The notes: generated by a model from the letters alone, not told the origin. A stretch of 64,000 nt of DNA from Lotus japonicus (GCF_012489685.1 NC_080045.1:47327096-47391095), one strand, 5' to 3'. Numbered from the stretch's first letter, positions 31,864 to 45,079 are shown. Program-made: numbers and translations.

Positions 31864-34800
31864 TCATGCAACAATATTGGTTACATTTTCTGTGATGGAC
31901 TTCTCAATTTTAAGAATGGATTCCCTTAACTCTTTCTGATAATTTGGCCTTGAAGGTGACATAACAAAGTCATTCCAAACAGAACCAGGTTCCTTTATAA
32001 GGTTGGATTCCCTGTAAAGTTCGTAGATGGAATCAGCTTCAGCATTCAAACTTCCTATATTTTTCAAGCATTTGATGTCTTCAGGATCCACCAGTAGATT
32101 ATGAACACCATCCTTCCACCCAATGAGCTGTGTTGTAAAGCCAAACAAATTACCCTCTTGACATTTTAATACTTTTTTTTGTGTAAACCGTCCGATATCT
32201 GGACACCCTTCAAATGCCGACTATTTCGGATTCGGGATTTAGTCATAGTTAATACTAATAAGGTGTAAAATCAATAACAAGAGAGTATAAATTATTCCTA
32301 TTTACCTTTGGTGGACCACCAATAGAGTTTGTGCTGAACAACCTGGCATTGTCAACAAGTTTACAGTATCTTGGAAATGCATTAGCAAATCTTTTGTGAG
32401 ATTTCAATTGTGAATTGACCCTCACTGCTCTCCCAGTCATAATAGATCTCCTGTCAAAGTTCCAATGGAAATGTCAACCTTACCATAACCAAAAATACAT
32501 CACAAAGTAGTAATATATAGCACATTCGGATATCGTTCTACAATTGATTCTGAAGTCAAAATCGATTGAGAAGAGAAACGTCGTGCATGTTTGGAAACTC
32601 ATTCAAAAACCATAGTGAAGCCAAAATCATGTCGGACTCAACTTCCCTTGGCTTTTGCTTCGGTTAAACATGGTTTTGGCTTCGCTGTGGTTTTCGAACG
32701 AGTTTCCAAACATGCACTTCCTTGAGTAGTTGGGTGCCAAATTTGATCCCAACTAAAAATAAGTAGATCCATACATGCTATTAGTTGAATGCACAAGGAT
32801 ATATACCTCATGCCTCTAATAACAGCAAGATAGCCATCACAAACAACACCAACTAGCTCTATTCTATAAGGCTTTCCATTTTGTGTCTCAGCATTACTAT
32901 TTTCCTCTACTTGATGCTCTTCCTCTGCTTCATTCACTTGCTCCCAGTACTTTTCAGTAACGGTTCCATCTTCAGCCAGTTTATAGCCCACCCCCATTCT
33001 GTACTTGCATTTGTGAACATTTCTTGCCATAGCAATAGTCTGCTCCACAAAAGGCTCCCATGATAAGGTACCATCCATGATCACATCTCTCCCCTCATTC
33101 AAAGCTGTCACTAGCAGGGATGATGCAGCATCAGTTGAAGATTGATGCACCTAGTTAGAGTTTATCAAATTCAATGAAACAATTAGTTGAAAATAGCTTC
33201 ATACTGGTCTAATTGTCCTTCCTTCTGTGTAATTTTAAATTTTCTTTGGATTTCCACATCATTTGGCACTAACTGCAAGGATCAATCTAGACCACTAGGT
33301 CATAAAGGTTGTGATACATGACATGAACCAACTATTCTAAAAGCATGTCAGCTTTTGCATTCCTGCAAACGCAGCGCCAACAGAAGTGCAATGCCTCATT
33401 CACGTTTGTCGCATTAGAATGAGAGATCCCAATTGAGTTCCAGGGCATGTGAGCTAGCGTTCATGATGGTTTTGTTTTATTTCTAACACATACTACTATA
33501 GGGAAGATTATAGGCCACTAGAGATCCACATTTTTTAACCATAGATTTATTGATTTTTTAATTGAAGATCCTGAATCAACGATTAAAAACTGTGAATCAC
33601 CGGTGTACCACTTTATAATCCCTCACTACTACAGTGGCCAGTTCAGAGATATTGAGACAATAGTAAATGGAGTTGTTCATAGAGAGACATACCAATTCAG
33701 CAGTTTGAAGCATGTCATCATGGTGACCCCTTGAGCTAAGAGCTCTATATATGACATCCCTCTCCTTAAAAGCATCAGCCTCAACCACCACAGCATTTGT
33801 AGCTGCTCCTAACCAAAATGGTCTGCCAAATCCATTTGATACATATAAATAATCTACCTAAATCTGCAAACATCCACTGATAGCATGTTTGGATAATTGA
33901 ACAATTTTACTGTGGAACCAAATACTCTACTTTAATTGAACAATGATAATTGTGCAAGAGTAGTGTTAGGATGTTTTTTACTCTTTAAGAATATCTTTAA
34001 GAACTGTGCTTTTTCCTGCTCCCATGCCACCACCCATAAACATCAGCACTGGACTCCTCTCGCTGTGGGCAATGGGGACCATGACATCTTTACATTGTGA
34101 GTCACCTTTGAATGCTTTCATCTCTTCCACCAAAGTTGAGAACACTCTCGTCACTTTCAGATCCTTGGTTATTCTATCAAACCTCTGTTTCCTGAACACA
34201 CAGCACAAGCACAAGTGTTTTTTTCTTCTCAATAATACTTCATCCACACCCGAATGTCACTCGTGTCTAGAAGGAAATAAGAAAATAAGAGAAATGAAAG
34301 ATATGGTAATTGATAAGTAATGTTATAAATGATGTAGAGATATATGAAGAAAAAGGAATAAAAATAAGAAATGTGATGTTAATATTAAAATTTCGAATTC
34401 GAGTAAGTAAAAGAAAATGCTTTTTATATAAAAAAGAAGAAAAAAAAAGAGAAGAATAGAATGGCTTGTGAAAGAGTACAACGTTCCACATTGGTCAAGA
34501 TGAAAGATTGATTTGAGGACACAATATATTATAGAAGCCTTGACCAAGATGAAGGCCTAATTTGGCTAAGTTAGGACAACTCATGGTGGAGCTCCAAAAG
34601 GCGAAAAGTATTAGATGTGACATCGAATGCATCCAAGATACATGACAATTAAAGACGGATCGAGTCGAAGATATACGTAAAATTCACACTTAAGCAATAT
34701 TTTTCTTAAGGCTCAAAGATTCAAAATCACCATGAGAAGTTTAGCTCGAGATAGAAGATTAAAAAGAGGAATAGGCTAAGACGAAAGTTTGGCATCGAAG

Positions 34801-37800
34801 AGCTGACAAGGAGTTCAAAACAAGACCAACCTAGAGCATGATGACACGATCGTGAAGCACAACCCCACAGTTAAGAAGTAGCATGCACCAAGGGCCACAC
34901 ATCCACAATCTTAGCAGTTACAAGACGTAGAGATACGAGGACCATCTCGTGATGGTTTAAACGATTTGAAGGCATGGGATCAGGACTTCATAGTTATTCC
35001 GAATGAACGACTAAGATTTAGCACTTTCCATCAGTTTCATTTCAATCCTTAGGATTAGATTTTCATAACCAAAAAAAATAGGACCTTGTACTACTGAAAA
35101 AGAGTTGCATATATCATACTAAACACTCTAAAAGCCTATATCTACCTTATACGACACACGACACACTAAGTTCATGTAAAAATATCTTCTTCCACCTTTT
35201 TCAGCTTTCATTTCGTAATCAAATTACACTTTTTTTTTTGTTTTTGTAATTTGGTGTTTTAACAAGTTTCAATTTTTTGAAACATTTCAAAATCACACTT
35301 AACATGGACTCAACACACTAGAGGACTTGATCTAAGTTCAAGATTGCTCATTATATTCATGTATTTATATGTATAATTTTTGCGCAAACAACAATTTTAT
35401 GGAAATAGAAAAATTACACATTTTTTTATTTATTGAGAAACGCAATTTTCCGTTTGTTTCACAATTGAATTTTTTTGTGTTAAATTGTTCTAGCAATTTC
35501 AACTAAAGTGTGGTGAAGATAAAAAAATATCGATTCATAACATTCTACACAATATACATTTTTTTTTAACAACGGAAAATTTACACAATATACATTTGAA
35601 TTTGAGAAAAAGTATGAATATATATTCAATAATCTAATATTTAAATAATTAAAAACATATCCACTTGCGCAGTACTATTCTCGCCTATATTGGTGTGGCA
35701 TTTTAAGCTGCAGCTTTTGTATTAAAAAATGGAATTTAAAATATTTGATTAAAAGATACAAAAAGAGCCTAAAAAGAAATTGGTAAGTAAATAGAGAAAG
35801 TTACCTTGTAGCTGCCAATAGAATTTCCTTCAGCTTTGTTTTCTGCTGAGACTCAGTATTCAATACCTATAAGTTAATTAGCCATTAAAAACGTGATGAT
35901 TTCTCTATTAAAAAAATGTATAAAGAGAAATATAAAAATGTGGCGCACACACAGACACGTATAGGTATCAAACCAACAATGATATATACACACCTCATTT
36001 ACAAAACACTTCATTTTCACTCATTTTTATTTATATCTCTCTCCTCTTATCATCTATCACATCTCATATTTTCTCTCTCTTACTTTTCTTTTTCTTTCTA
36101 TCTCTCTCTTCATTCTACCTTATTCCACCTCCAAAAGAGGTGTGAATGAAACATTATTTGTATCAAACTCCAAACTCAAATCCATGGTGCCCACTCGACC
36201 CTACCCTGATTTTAATGAGGAAAAACACACTTAAATAGAGTATTTAAGATTTTTTTATATCTATTTTCATACATTATTTAAATTAAAACCTGTTTACTAC
36301 ATAATTTATTTTAAGAATTTAATTAGTGAATAAAATTAAGGAATAAATTTCAAAATCAAGTTTGAACCCTGCTTTTCTCAAATTAAGCCTTTGCCAATAC
36401 TACACGCGTGCTTCTACTGCCAGATTAGGTGTGAGTTTCAAAATAATGAATGAATAGCCCCTTCATTCTTTATTAACCGTCTACTTTGAAGAAATTTTTT
36501 TGTTCTTATATATCTGTCCACTTAGAGTTTCAAGAGAGCATTAATTGATGTTTTTTCAAGAAATACCCTTACAGAAACAATACATGAAAAAAGATAAAAT
36601 ACATTATAATGGTGATATAGGAAAACAAATAATACTTTTATGAAAATTAACATAATTAATTGATTTCCTTAATTTTGTGTGAACCTTCTCTTTCTAAACA
36701 GATAAATAAGAACGGATGAAGTATTTTATACTTAAATCTTAGCCGCCACAGATCCTATCCCAATTTTCCTGCATTCTAAAAACATAAAAAATTGCACATT
36801 AATTGTGGCGGGGACCTCACTGTACTATTTATTTTATATTTTTCCTTTTTAATTAATTAGAATCATTATGTACAATGTAGGATTAGGTAGAGTATGCTAG
36901 GGTGTTTATTGATTTGAATCAACTTCATGATCCAAATCAAATCAACTTGAGTTGGTTAAGTTTGGATTTGTTAGGTTAATTAATTTATTAGAACTAAATT
37001 AATTAATATTAAGTATACTTTTTCAATTCAAACTAACCCAAACATCCAATTAAGGCTTAATTGCAATTTTAGTCCCTGACGTTTACAAAAATCACGATTT
37101 TAGTCCCTTACCTAATTTAATTACAAGACTAGTCCCTAACGTTCCCTCCCGTTTGCAACGTTAGTCCTTCTGTCCAATTTTTAACAGAGAAGGCTTATGT
37201 GGCAACGCACATGCCTCTCATATGACCAAGAAAAATGATTTAACTGCACTTTTGGTCCCCTACTTATACACATTGTGTAGTTTTTGTCCTTAAAGTTCAA
37301 AAATTGCACCTAAATTAATAAAAAACAATAAGAAAATAGAAAATGATAACTATTCATCTTCTTCAAAAATTGCACTCAAATTTAAATTTATTTTACTATG
37401 CCTGATTATGATTTTATAAAATACTTATTTAAATTCTTATTCAGTAATGTTTTGATAACAATCATAATTGTTTCTCTTTCTATCCTATTTAATTTAAATT
37501 GAAATTATTTATATATAATCCTCCATGTTTTCTTTTTCCGATATCTTTTATATTAAGTTGAATGTATTGATTAAAGATATTTTTATTATTCTATAAAGTA
37601 TAAACAAATCAATACATATATTTTTAATTATTTAAAATTAAAATTTATAATATTATGCCTGATTATGATTGAATAGATATGTAATTAAATTTGAAGAATA
37701 TGAATACTTATCATTTTTTGTTTTTATATAAATTTGAATGCAATTTTTGAACTTTAAGGACCAAAACTACATAATGTGTATAAGTCAGGGACCAAAAGTG

Positions 37801-40800
37801 AAATTAAATCATTTTTCTTGGTCACATGAGAGGCATGTGCATTGCCACATAAGCCTTCTCCGTTCGCAATTAGACGGAAGGACTAACGTTGCAAACGGGA
37901 GGAAACGTGAGGGACTATTCTTGTAATTAAATTAGGTGAGGGAATACAATCGTGGTTTTGGTAAACGTCAGGGACTAAAGTTGCAATTAAGCCTCCAATT
38001 AATTTTTAATTCATATTTAACATTTAAATTATACCTTTTAAATCTTGTTATTTATAAGGCTTATTAACACTTTTGGTCCCCCAGGTTTCTAAAATGTGTA
38101 AATGGGGTCCCTAAACTATAAAAATAGCATTTTGGTACCTCCACGTTAGTCTCCGTCAACACTTTTGGTCCCCCCCCCCACCAAATTTCCGTCCAAAAAC
38201 TAACGTTTTTGGCTGACGTGGAATTTTAATAAAATTTAAATGGTTAAAATTAATTAAAAAAACAAAAACTTCATCTTCTTCATCTTCTATTCTCATCTTC
38301 ATCGTTCTCTCTCAAATTACAGCATCATCTTCTCCATTTCTTCAGCAATCCCAACCCTATCAAAACCTTAACCCCAACCTCCCATCAAGAGAAAGAGATA
38401 ATGTGAGGGGAGGGTTTGGTTGTTGTTGAGATGGAAATTTGGGACGCATTGGAGGTGCGAATGGACCTAGAAACCCCTCTCTCTATTTCTGAATCGCTGC
38501 TTCCCTCTCTGTTTCTGAATCGCTACTCTCTCTCTCTCTTTGTCGATTTTTCGAATCTGGGCAAGGAAAGGATAGAGGCTGCGGTCGTGATTAGGGTTTG
38601 ATTCTGTTTCATTTGAGAGGAAGGGTTAGTGAATGGTGGCTCTGGTGGTGATTTCAGGTGAGGTGAGGGTTTAAGATGGTGGTGGTTTCTGGATCGGTGG
38701 TGACTTAGGGGTTGGTGAAGAGCAAGGGTTCACAGGAGTATTCGTTCAGAGAGAAGAATCGAAAGTAGTGGAAATTCTTGAGAAGGGGATTTATGTAAAG
38801 GATTTAGTGTTCCATGTGTTTATTACGTTGTAATGTCTTTTATTTTTTCCCTGTTAATGATTCATGGAATCAAGCTTCTGAATTAGTAACAATACAGTAT
38901 ATAATTCATTCCATGGAATCAAGCTTCTCTGTACACACCTTATGAATTATCTTTCTCTGTTCCATGTGTTTATTTTGGATATATATAATTTGTTCTTTAT
39001 TTCCACGATCTGGAAAAAAAAAATCTTTATTTTCTGGGTTAAGATGATGAAGATCATAAGTTTTTTGGGTTTGATTTGTTTAAGTTGGGTTGGAGAAGTT
39101 CCTGGGAAATGGGTAGTGGTGAAGAAGAGGAATCATGTGCAGCTCACATGGGTGAGTTTTATTAGGTCTTCTCTCTCCTAATGTCATGCCACCTCAATTA
39201 AAAAAACTCCACATCATTAGTTTTTGGATGGAAATTTGGTGGGGGACCAAAAGTGTTGACGGAGACTAACGTAGAGGTACCAAAATGCTATTTTTATAGT
39301 TGAGGGACCTCGTATGCACATTTTAGAAACTTGGGGGACCAAAAGTGCTAATAAGCCTATTTATAACTATTTTCTATTTTTCAATTAAAATTTTCATCTT
39401 ATTAATCAAGTGTCTTTTGAATTCTATTTTATCATAAAATCCAACCAACCAACCAAACCTGTCAACACCCTCATGGCCTCATCCATGCCATGCCAAAAGA
39501 AAAAGAAAATGCATTATTGTGTTTTCAAACATCAATAACTCATGTCTCAAAACACATCAATAACTAACCTACCCTACCACAATATAATTGACAAATTTTA
39601 AATATTATTTTTTCCCCTTTTCGAGATAAATTCCAAAGGAAATGACATCATAGCAACGTATTAGAAGAAATAATAGATGAATTAGGAAGAAAACAAAGGA
39701 AAATAGAGATGAAAGGATAAATGGATAATAAATAAAAAAACCTGACTAATCATAGATGGAGCTTGAGTCCAGTGAAATGCAAAATAACTGAGAATGCATC
39801 TCTCAAACTCATCGACCAATTTCACATACAGAGAACCAGCGTCGTTTTCATTGGCTAGATATTCATAGATGCTTTGGTCACACCCTTTTGATTTTCTCAA
39901 ATAGTCTTGTGCCACAATGCATAGTGCTGGCACCTGATCCTCTTCTTCAAACCCTATCTGCCTAGCTGAAAACACACACAAAGTAAAAGAAATCTGGATT
40001 TCAAGGTGCAAACTACAAACAGCATTAAAAATCAACATTAAATCAACATTCAGCTGCAAAATTGCAATTCATGTTTCTAATTTTCTCAATGTGTGTGTGC
40101 TTGGATTCCTTGCAGTCAGAGTCCTGCATTCACTGCAGTCAGGGGTTCTCTGTCGTCCGATTAAAATTTTATGACTCAGATTTTGAGAGTCTCTAACCGC
40201 AGTGCAATCGACCGACTACAGGGAATCCAAATTCGAGAGATTAGATCCATTGAAAAAGTGAAAACATTACCAAAATTCTGAATTTCAAGATGCAAATTGC
40301 AAGCAACATTCAGCTGCAATTCATGCATCTAATTTTGTAAATGTGTGTATGCTTGGATTCCCTGCGGTCGGAGTCACTGCATTCACTGCAGTCAGGGGTT
40401 CTCTGTCATCTGATTAAATTCAGTGGTTCAGATTTCGAGAGTCCCTGACTGTAGTGCAGTCAACTGCAGGGAATCCAAATTCGAGAGGATAGATCCATGA
40501 AAAAAGTTAAAACATTACCAACATAGTGGGAGAACTTTTCGATCCTCGCAACACGGCCAGACTCAGTTCTTTCTAAGTGGGGTATGATGTTTTTGTCCAC
40601 CACCATGGAGGGCTCTGGCCGCCAGTGGTGTGCGGCGGCAGCTACTAAACTGGCGAAGGAGGCAGCAAGAACATGTGCGAAGCCGGTGACTTTATCGGCA
40701 GAACCATCTGCTGAGAAAAACATTACATATATGCTAAATTATGTGCTGCAAATGAGGAGAAATATATATAGCAGCATAGAGAAGAAGGAGTTTGGATTTT

Positions 40801-40831
40801 GGGTGAACTACCTACCTTGGTTTTGCTGCAT
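31864..40831 (-). CDS. P-loop kinase, plant zeta-toxin-domain family (NADKc-like)
   Basis: Nine exons on the minus strand join in frame to about 528 residues: 40816-40831, 40519-40710, 39742-39965, 35805-35866, 33982-34191, 33693-33822, 32807-33150, 32306-32450 and 31864-32127. All introns are GT-AG. The Walker A motif GGGMGAGKST is at residues 218-227, preceded by the conserved KQRFDRITKDLKVTRVFSTL. After it come EADAFKERDVIYRALSSRGHHDDM, DAASSLLVTALNEGRDVIMDGTL and KSHKRFANAFPRYCKLVDNARL. The family includes Arabidopsis AT2G30630/AT1G06750 and the calmodulin-dependent NAD kinase NADKc (AT1G04280). Despite its name the domain is a nucleotide-dependent kinase fold, and plant members are not toxins. 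The N terminus is short and Ala-rich with no clear calmodulin site, so NAD kinase activity is only inferred. Exon 1 carries just 16 coding bases. The gene looks intact though one intron has grown to 3.9 kb by transposon insertion. Confidence 0.85.
34192..35804 (-). other. Intron 4 of the kinase gene, 1.6 kb
   Basis: No terminal-repeat element was recognised in this intron. The part at 34480-35000 is less AT-rich than its surroundings and may be an old insertion, but nothing coding is visible. Confidence 0.4.
35977..36156. mobile_element. MITE copy 1 (in kinase intron)
   Basis: The ends AATGATATATACACACCTC and GAGGTGTGAATGAAACATT are imperfect inverted repeats around a CT-rich interior. A second copy in the opposite orientation is at 58161-58342. 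The superfamily is not clear from the flanks. Confidence 0.7.
37054..37993. mobile_element. Mutator-like MITE, 940 bp
   Basis: Inverted repeats of about 260 bp start with GGCTTAATTGCAATTTTAGT and end with the complementary AATTAAGCC. A perfect 9 bp duplication TCCAATTAA flanks the element (37045-37053 and 37994-38002), diagnostic of the Mutator superfamily. The AT-rich centre has no transposase. It sits in intron 3 of the kinase gene. Confidence 0.92.
38058..39357. mobile_element. Mutator-like element, 1.3 kb, different family
   Basis: Inverted repeats of roughly 180 bp begin GGCTTATTAACACTTTTGGT and end with AAAAGTGCTAATAAGCC. A 9 bp duplication TATTTATAA flanks the element (38049-38057 and 39358-39366). 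The interior (about 38260-39190) is gene-like in base composition, with CTTCATCTTC and CTCTCTCT tracts, but has no recognised domain or transposase. It lies 64 bp from the preceding element in the same intron. Confidence 0.9.
40101..40478. repeat. Tandem intronic duplication carrying a small MITE
   Basis: In intron 2 of the kinase gene a block repeats with a 252 bp period. Each copy holds a palindromic element of about 130 bp (40101-40230 and 40353-40478) bounded by TTGGATTCC and GGAATCCAA. The first unit even copies the sequence next to the exon 2 splice donor (AAAACATTACCAA near 40262 versus 40511). Confidence 0.75.
40708..40713 (-). promoter_or_regulatory. NAGNAG tandem splice acceptor
   Basis: Exon 2 of the kinase gene is preceded by TCTCAGCAG on the minus strand. 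Using the first or second AG adds or drops one alanine after MQQNQ and keeps the frame in both cases. Confidence 0.65.
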
Positions 40832-41129
40832 CTTGTTTGGCAGATTCACAATTCACAAATTACAAATTGCTACAAGGGGTATATAGTTGGTTTTTTTCAA
40901 TTAGTTCCTCTCAGGTCAGGGTCAGCTGGCAATTATTTATATGGACTTCCAACTCAGCTTTCCATCCTATCATTTATTTATAACATTAAATATTATTGGT
41001 CCCGTCAAAAAAAAAACATTAAATATTATTGGTGTAATATTATTGATTCAATTGATAAAACCAAGGTGAATAGAGGATAACAACTTAAAAAAAAAAAAAG
41101 CAAAGGATTACCATACTAGACGACTCTTT

Positions 41130-42410
41130 GTTTTTTTTATAAGCAAAAATTATATTGAAATGAAGTACAAGGGGTACTTCAGCCTAATACAAGTAAAGAG
41201 TAATAGAAAAAACTTAGAATTGACAACACTTACAAAGACAAGTATCCTAATACCTTACCCACCCTCTCCTTGGAAATAGACTCTAGAGAAGGGGTCTCAT
41301 TAGAACCTTACTAGGAAAAATCCACTTGGAAAAACCTAGTGAAGGAAAAAGAGTACCACTTGTCTAGGGTCAAGAAGTAATTTTCAAGGAGAATACAAAA
41401 CCCAACCCAAAACAACAGGATCTCCAACTCATCACATATAGCACATAGTCTATGAAGCAAGTCCCTCTCACAAAGTCTCTGGCAGCAAATCCCACCACAC
41501 AATCATAATATGCTCCAACTCAAAAATCCTCCAAAAGACACTAACATATCAGTCCACGCCAAGAGAATAAGTGCTCTACATGAAGATAGTGGTTACTCAA
41601 CTAGTCCATGCCGCCCCAACAGAACAAAGAGCTTCCCACAGTAAGAATCAATTATGTCCAATTTGCACAAGGTGCCTTAAAAAATCACCCCACCACCACA
41701 CCTATCTAAACTAGAAAATATGCAGCTCTTTCCCCCCTTAGTACAGCAAACCCATTCCTTCTAGGCTTTAGTCGCACCATCACAGAACAATTTATATGAG
41801 ACAACTCAGCAGCTATAACAGTTATTATGACAGAAAGAGTTTTCCAATTTTATCTCCACTGCCCAGTCTCATACACTCAGGCTCAGCAGCACCTAACCTT
41901 GGCATTTCAAACCACCTCCTTCTTGAGCCCATCTATAGAGAATCAATACATGCTTGAGGATTTGACTTCCACTCAAACAAAGAATAGGTAAACCCTTCCA
42001 CCTTTGCTGTCATCCATTGCCAAGCCTTAAGTTGGCACGATTCCAGTATTTGTTCCACATCCACAGCCGCACCATGAAAGATTACTCTATTTCGCAGCAA
42101 CCATATAGACCAAATGGTGGCCATCCAAATTACCATTTCTCCCATCCGTTGAGTCTTGCTTTTACCGGATGAGGGAAACTGCATTAAATGCTCGCGCGGG
42201 GATGCAGGTAGCACTGTGAGTATTCCACGCCAATCATATATTCCAGACCAAATATGAGAAGAGATTGGACACGAAAACAGAACATGAGATGTGGTTTCAA
42301 CATCATGACCACATAATGAGCAAACCAATTCCTCTGCACTATTCAGCACTTGTCTCTTCCTCAAGTTCTCCTTGGATGGGATACGGTCCAGCATCACCCG
42401 CCACGCATAT
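41130..42410 (-). pseudogene. LINE fragment, minus strand
   Basis: The minus reading contains AWRVMLDRIPSKENLRKR, then CSLCGHDVETTSHVLFSCPISSHIW and WMATIWSIWLLRNRVIFHG, the zinc-binding RT-associated domain near the end of plant LINE ORF2. A T run (41130-41137) corresponds to its poly(A) tail. It is truncated at its 5' side, where it abuts the plus-strand LINE. Confidence 0.75.
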
Positions 42411-44348
42411 TAACCTTACTTCCGACCTGGGGAAGTATCTTGGAGTTCCTCTCCTTCACGAGACTCCCACTAGGGCTACCTATGATTTTATCCTTGAGCG
42501 AACTCAGAAGTGGTTATCATCTTGGAAAGCCTCCACTCTTAGTCTGGCGGGGAGAGTGACTTTGGCTAAATCGATTGTGGCGGCTCTTCCATCTTACTGT
42601 ATGCAGACCATCTTAATTCCAAAGGGAGTGTGCACGAAACTAGATCAGCTCCAGCGCTCTTTTGTTTGGGGATCAGATAATGGTACTAAGAGGATTAGCC
42701 AAGTGAGATGGAATGTAATTTGTTCCCCCAAATCGCAAGGCGGGCTTTGTTTTCGGTATACCTCTGATTTCAACAAGGCCCTTATTATCAAGCTAGGTTG
42801 GGGATTAATTCATCAGCCTCAAGCGCTTTGGGTCCAAGTGCTGCGGGGTAAATATGGTTGTGGCTCGGATACGTTGCCTATGGTTACAAAGAGGAGTCGC
42901 GAATCCTTGGCTTGGAGGGGAATTAGGAACACTGGGGACATCCTGATGAAGGGTTGCCGTTGGAAAGTGGGGAATGGGGTTCACATAAGCATATGGAATG
43001 ACGCTTGGCTTGATTCTGGTCACCGGCTTCGTGATGTTGTCGTTCAACCTATTCCTCTTAATCTCTTGGACCAGCCTCTGTCTTTCTTTTACGAGGAGAA
43101 CAAAGGGTGGAAATCTTACCTTTTCTCTAATATTCTCCCTTGCTGGTTCATTAGTGAGATTCTCACTACCAGACTCCCTGGCGGTTGTGATGTGGTGAAC
43201 TGGTCTAGGAATGCCTCGGGCTTATTTACCATGAAGTCAGCTTTCGAGCTCCTTGTCGACCACGAAGCTCAGAGAAGCAGTGAACATCTGTGGAAGGCGG
43301 TGTGGCGTCTTCAAGGCCCCCAGCGAGTCAGAATTTTTGCTTGGAAGCTGCTCAACAACGACTTCCTTACGAATGATGTCCGCTTCCGTCATGACATTAG
43401 CAACAGTGATATTTGCCCGTTGTGCCAGACCAGTGCGGAGGAGTTGTTACACTTATTCAGAGATTGCAGCGCGGTTCATGGCTTTTGGCTGGCAGCTCTT
43501 GATGGAGAGAGTGGTGACGACTTCTTCGCAACGAATTGAGAATCTTGGCCCCATTGGAACATTATTGGTTCTTTCACGGAAAGCCATGGGATTGACGCGC
43601 CCCGTTTCTTCATATCTGCCTTGTCTGCAATCTGGAACATGAGGAATGATCTCGTGTTTAACGACGTTCCTCACAACCACTCTAAGATTTGGGGTTTCAT
43701 TCGTTCGTTGGGCATGGAGCATCAAGCGGCGGAGGCTACCCTGGGGTCGTCTTTGAGTGGTTTGCAAGGTCAGCAGCTGGGAATTTTTAGTAGGGGAAGC
43801 GCTCGGATCAACAATGTCAGATGGAGCAATCCGGAAACGGGTTGGTTTAAAGCCAATGTCGATGGAGCGGTGGATGCGAATTACATGGCCAGTTGTGGTG
43901 GGGTTATTCGAGACTCTAATGGCTCTTGGGTGAGAGGCTTTAGTCGCAACTTGGGTGCTCTTAGCTCCTCCAATGTCTTCCTAACAGAGATGCTAGCGAT
44001 GAAGGAAGTCGTTGACCTGATCATTAGCCTTGATTTACCATAGGTGGTGGTGGAATCTGACGCCTTAGACGTAGTGAACCTGCTGAACTCTGTGATAGAG
44101 AGGAACCACCAGTATGCTCATATTGCTAAGGAAATTACTACTTTACTGCAAGCTCATGGTGCTCTTGTGTTCCAGCACGTGCCCAGAGAGGCGAATGCTG
44201 TAGCAAATTATCTGGCCAAGACTGGCCTCCTCCTTCCCTTTTGGATCTCACTTCTTTGCTTCTCCTTTTGGTGAATGTCACATGTTGCTAGATAAGGATA
44301 CTACCCCCTTAGTCACTCCTTCTATGGGAGCTCCGCCTTAGTGTTTTC
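42405..44348 (+). pseudogene. LINE ORF2 C-terminal part, plus strand
   Basis: From about 42405 the frame reads the end of reverse transcriptase (TSDLGKYLGVPLLHETPTRA), the RT-to-zinc-finger linker (SLAGRVTLAKSIVAALPSYC, RRISQVRW-like) and the zinc-binding domain (LWKAVWRLQGPQRVRIFAWKLL, CPLCQTSAEELLHLFRDC). RNase H follows (WFKANVDGAVDANYMASCGGV, then HVPREANAVANYLAKTG). Two in-frame stops, at 43537-43539 and 44041-44043, inactivate it. The catalytic YADD part of RT is upstream of the truncation and absent. Its 3' end continues after the inserted LTR-like element, at 47723-47758. Confidence 0.85.
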
Positions 44349-45079
44349 TGTAACGCCCCAATTTCTCAACTGAGGAATCACATTAAGTAACCTAACAAAG
44401 TCTAAGGACTATTCTGCAATCCCTAAAAACCAAGGGTATATTTTTTTTTTGAAATGACTAAATACCATAGGGTTGAAAACATTACATAACTTTATTTAAA
44501 TAACCTGTTTCCCGACATAATAATGTACATAACATAGAGTAGTTCACAACACCATAAACGGGGTTCCAAAATAAGTACGCTCACTTAGACAAGTGGCGAA
44601 GATAAGGTTTAAACAACAGAGTTTTCAGATGGAGGAAGAAACTCAGACATAGTCCACAAAAAGGGAGAAGCAAACTGCTCCATCCACCTTTACTTGACCG
44701 CCCACAATCACGGTCTCCAACTCGAACAGCTAAGCTTCAGTGGAAGGCTCTCCATCGCCTAATAGCGTTAAGCGCCCAAACAACAAGTAGCAAATAGAAA
44801 GGGTTAACTCCATGCAATTACCACATAATAAAGAGAAAAGCATGTTATTCAAATCTAATACATGCCATGGTAAGTAAGCTACCAATTTAATTCAGGATAG
44901 ATGACAACTCATCCTATCGATCATGAAATCGAATCATATATTTAACAGAATTAAACATATCAGCATATCAGCAAAATCAACGATATGGTTTTAAAACAGA
45001 TACCAACAAAACTTAACAACATAAACTAACTCATGAATCAATAACTTAACAGCATAGGTTAATTCAGATAACAATAACT

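Noticed and set aside
31864..40831. A bacterial zeta toxin gene acquired by transfer
   Set aside because: The gene has nine introns, plant-type family motifs and no antitoxin partner. The domain name reflects the fold, and plant members are kinases.
41130..44348. Single LINE with 5' inversion from twin priming
   Set aside because: The inverted part encodes the C-terminal zinc-binding domain also present in the plus part, so it cannot be the upstream half.
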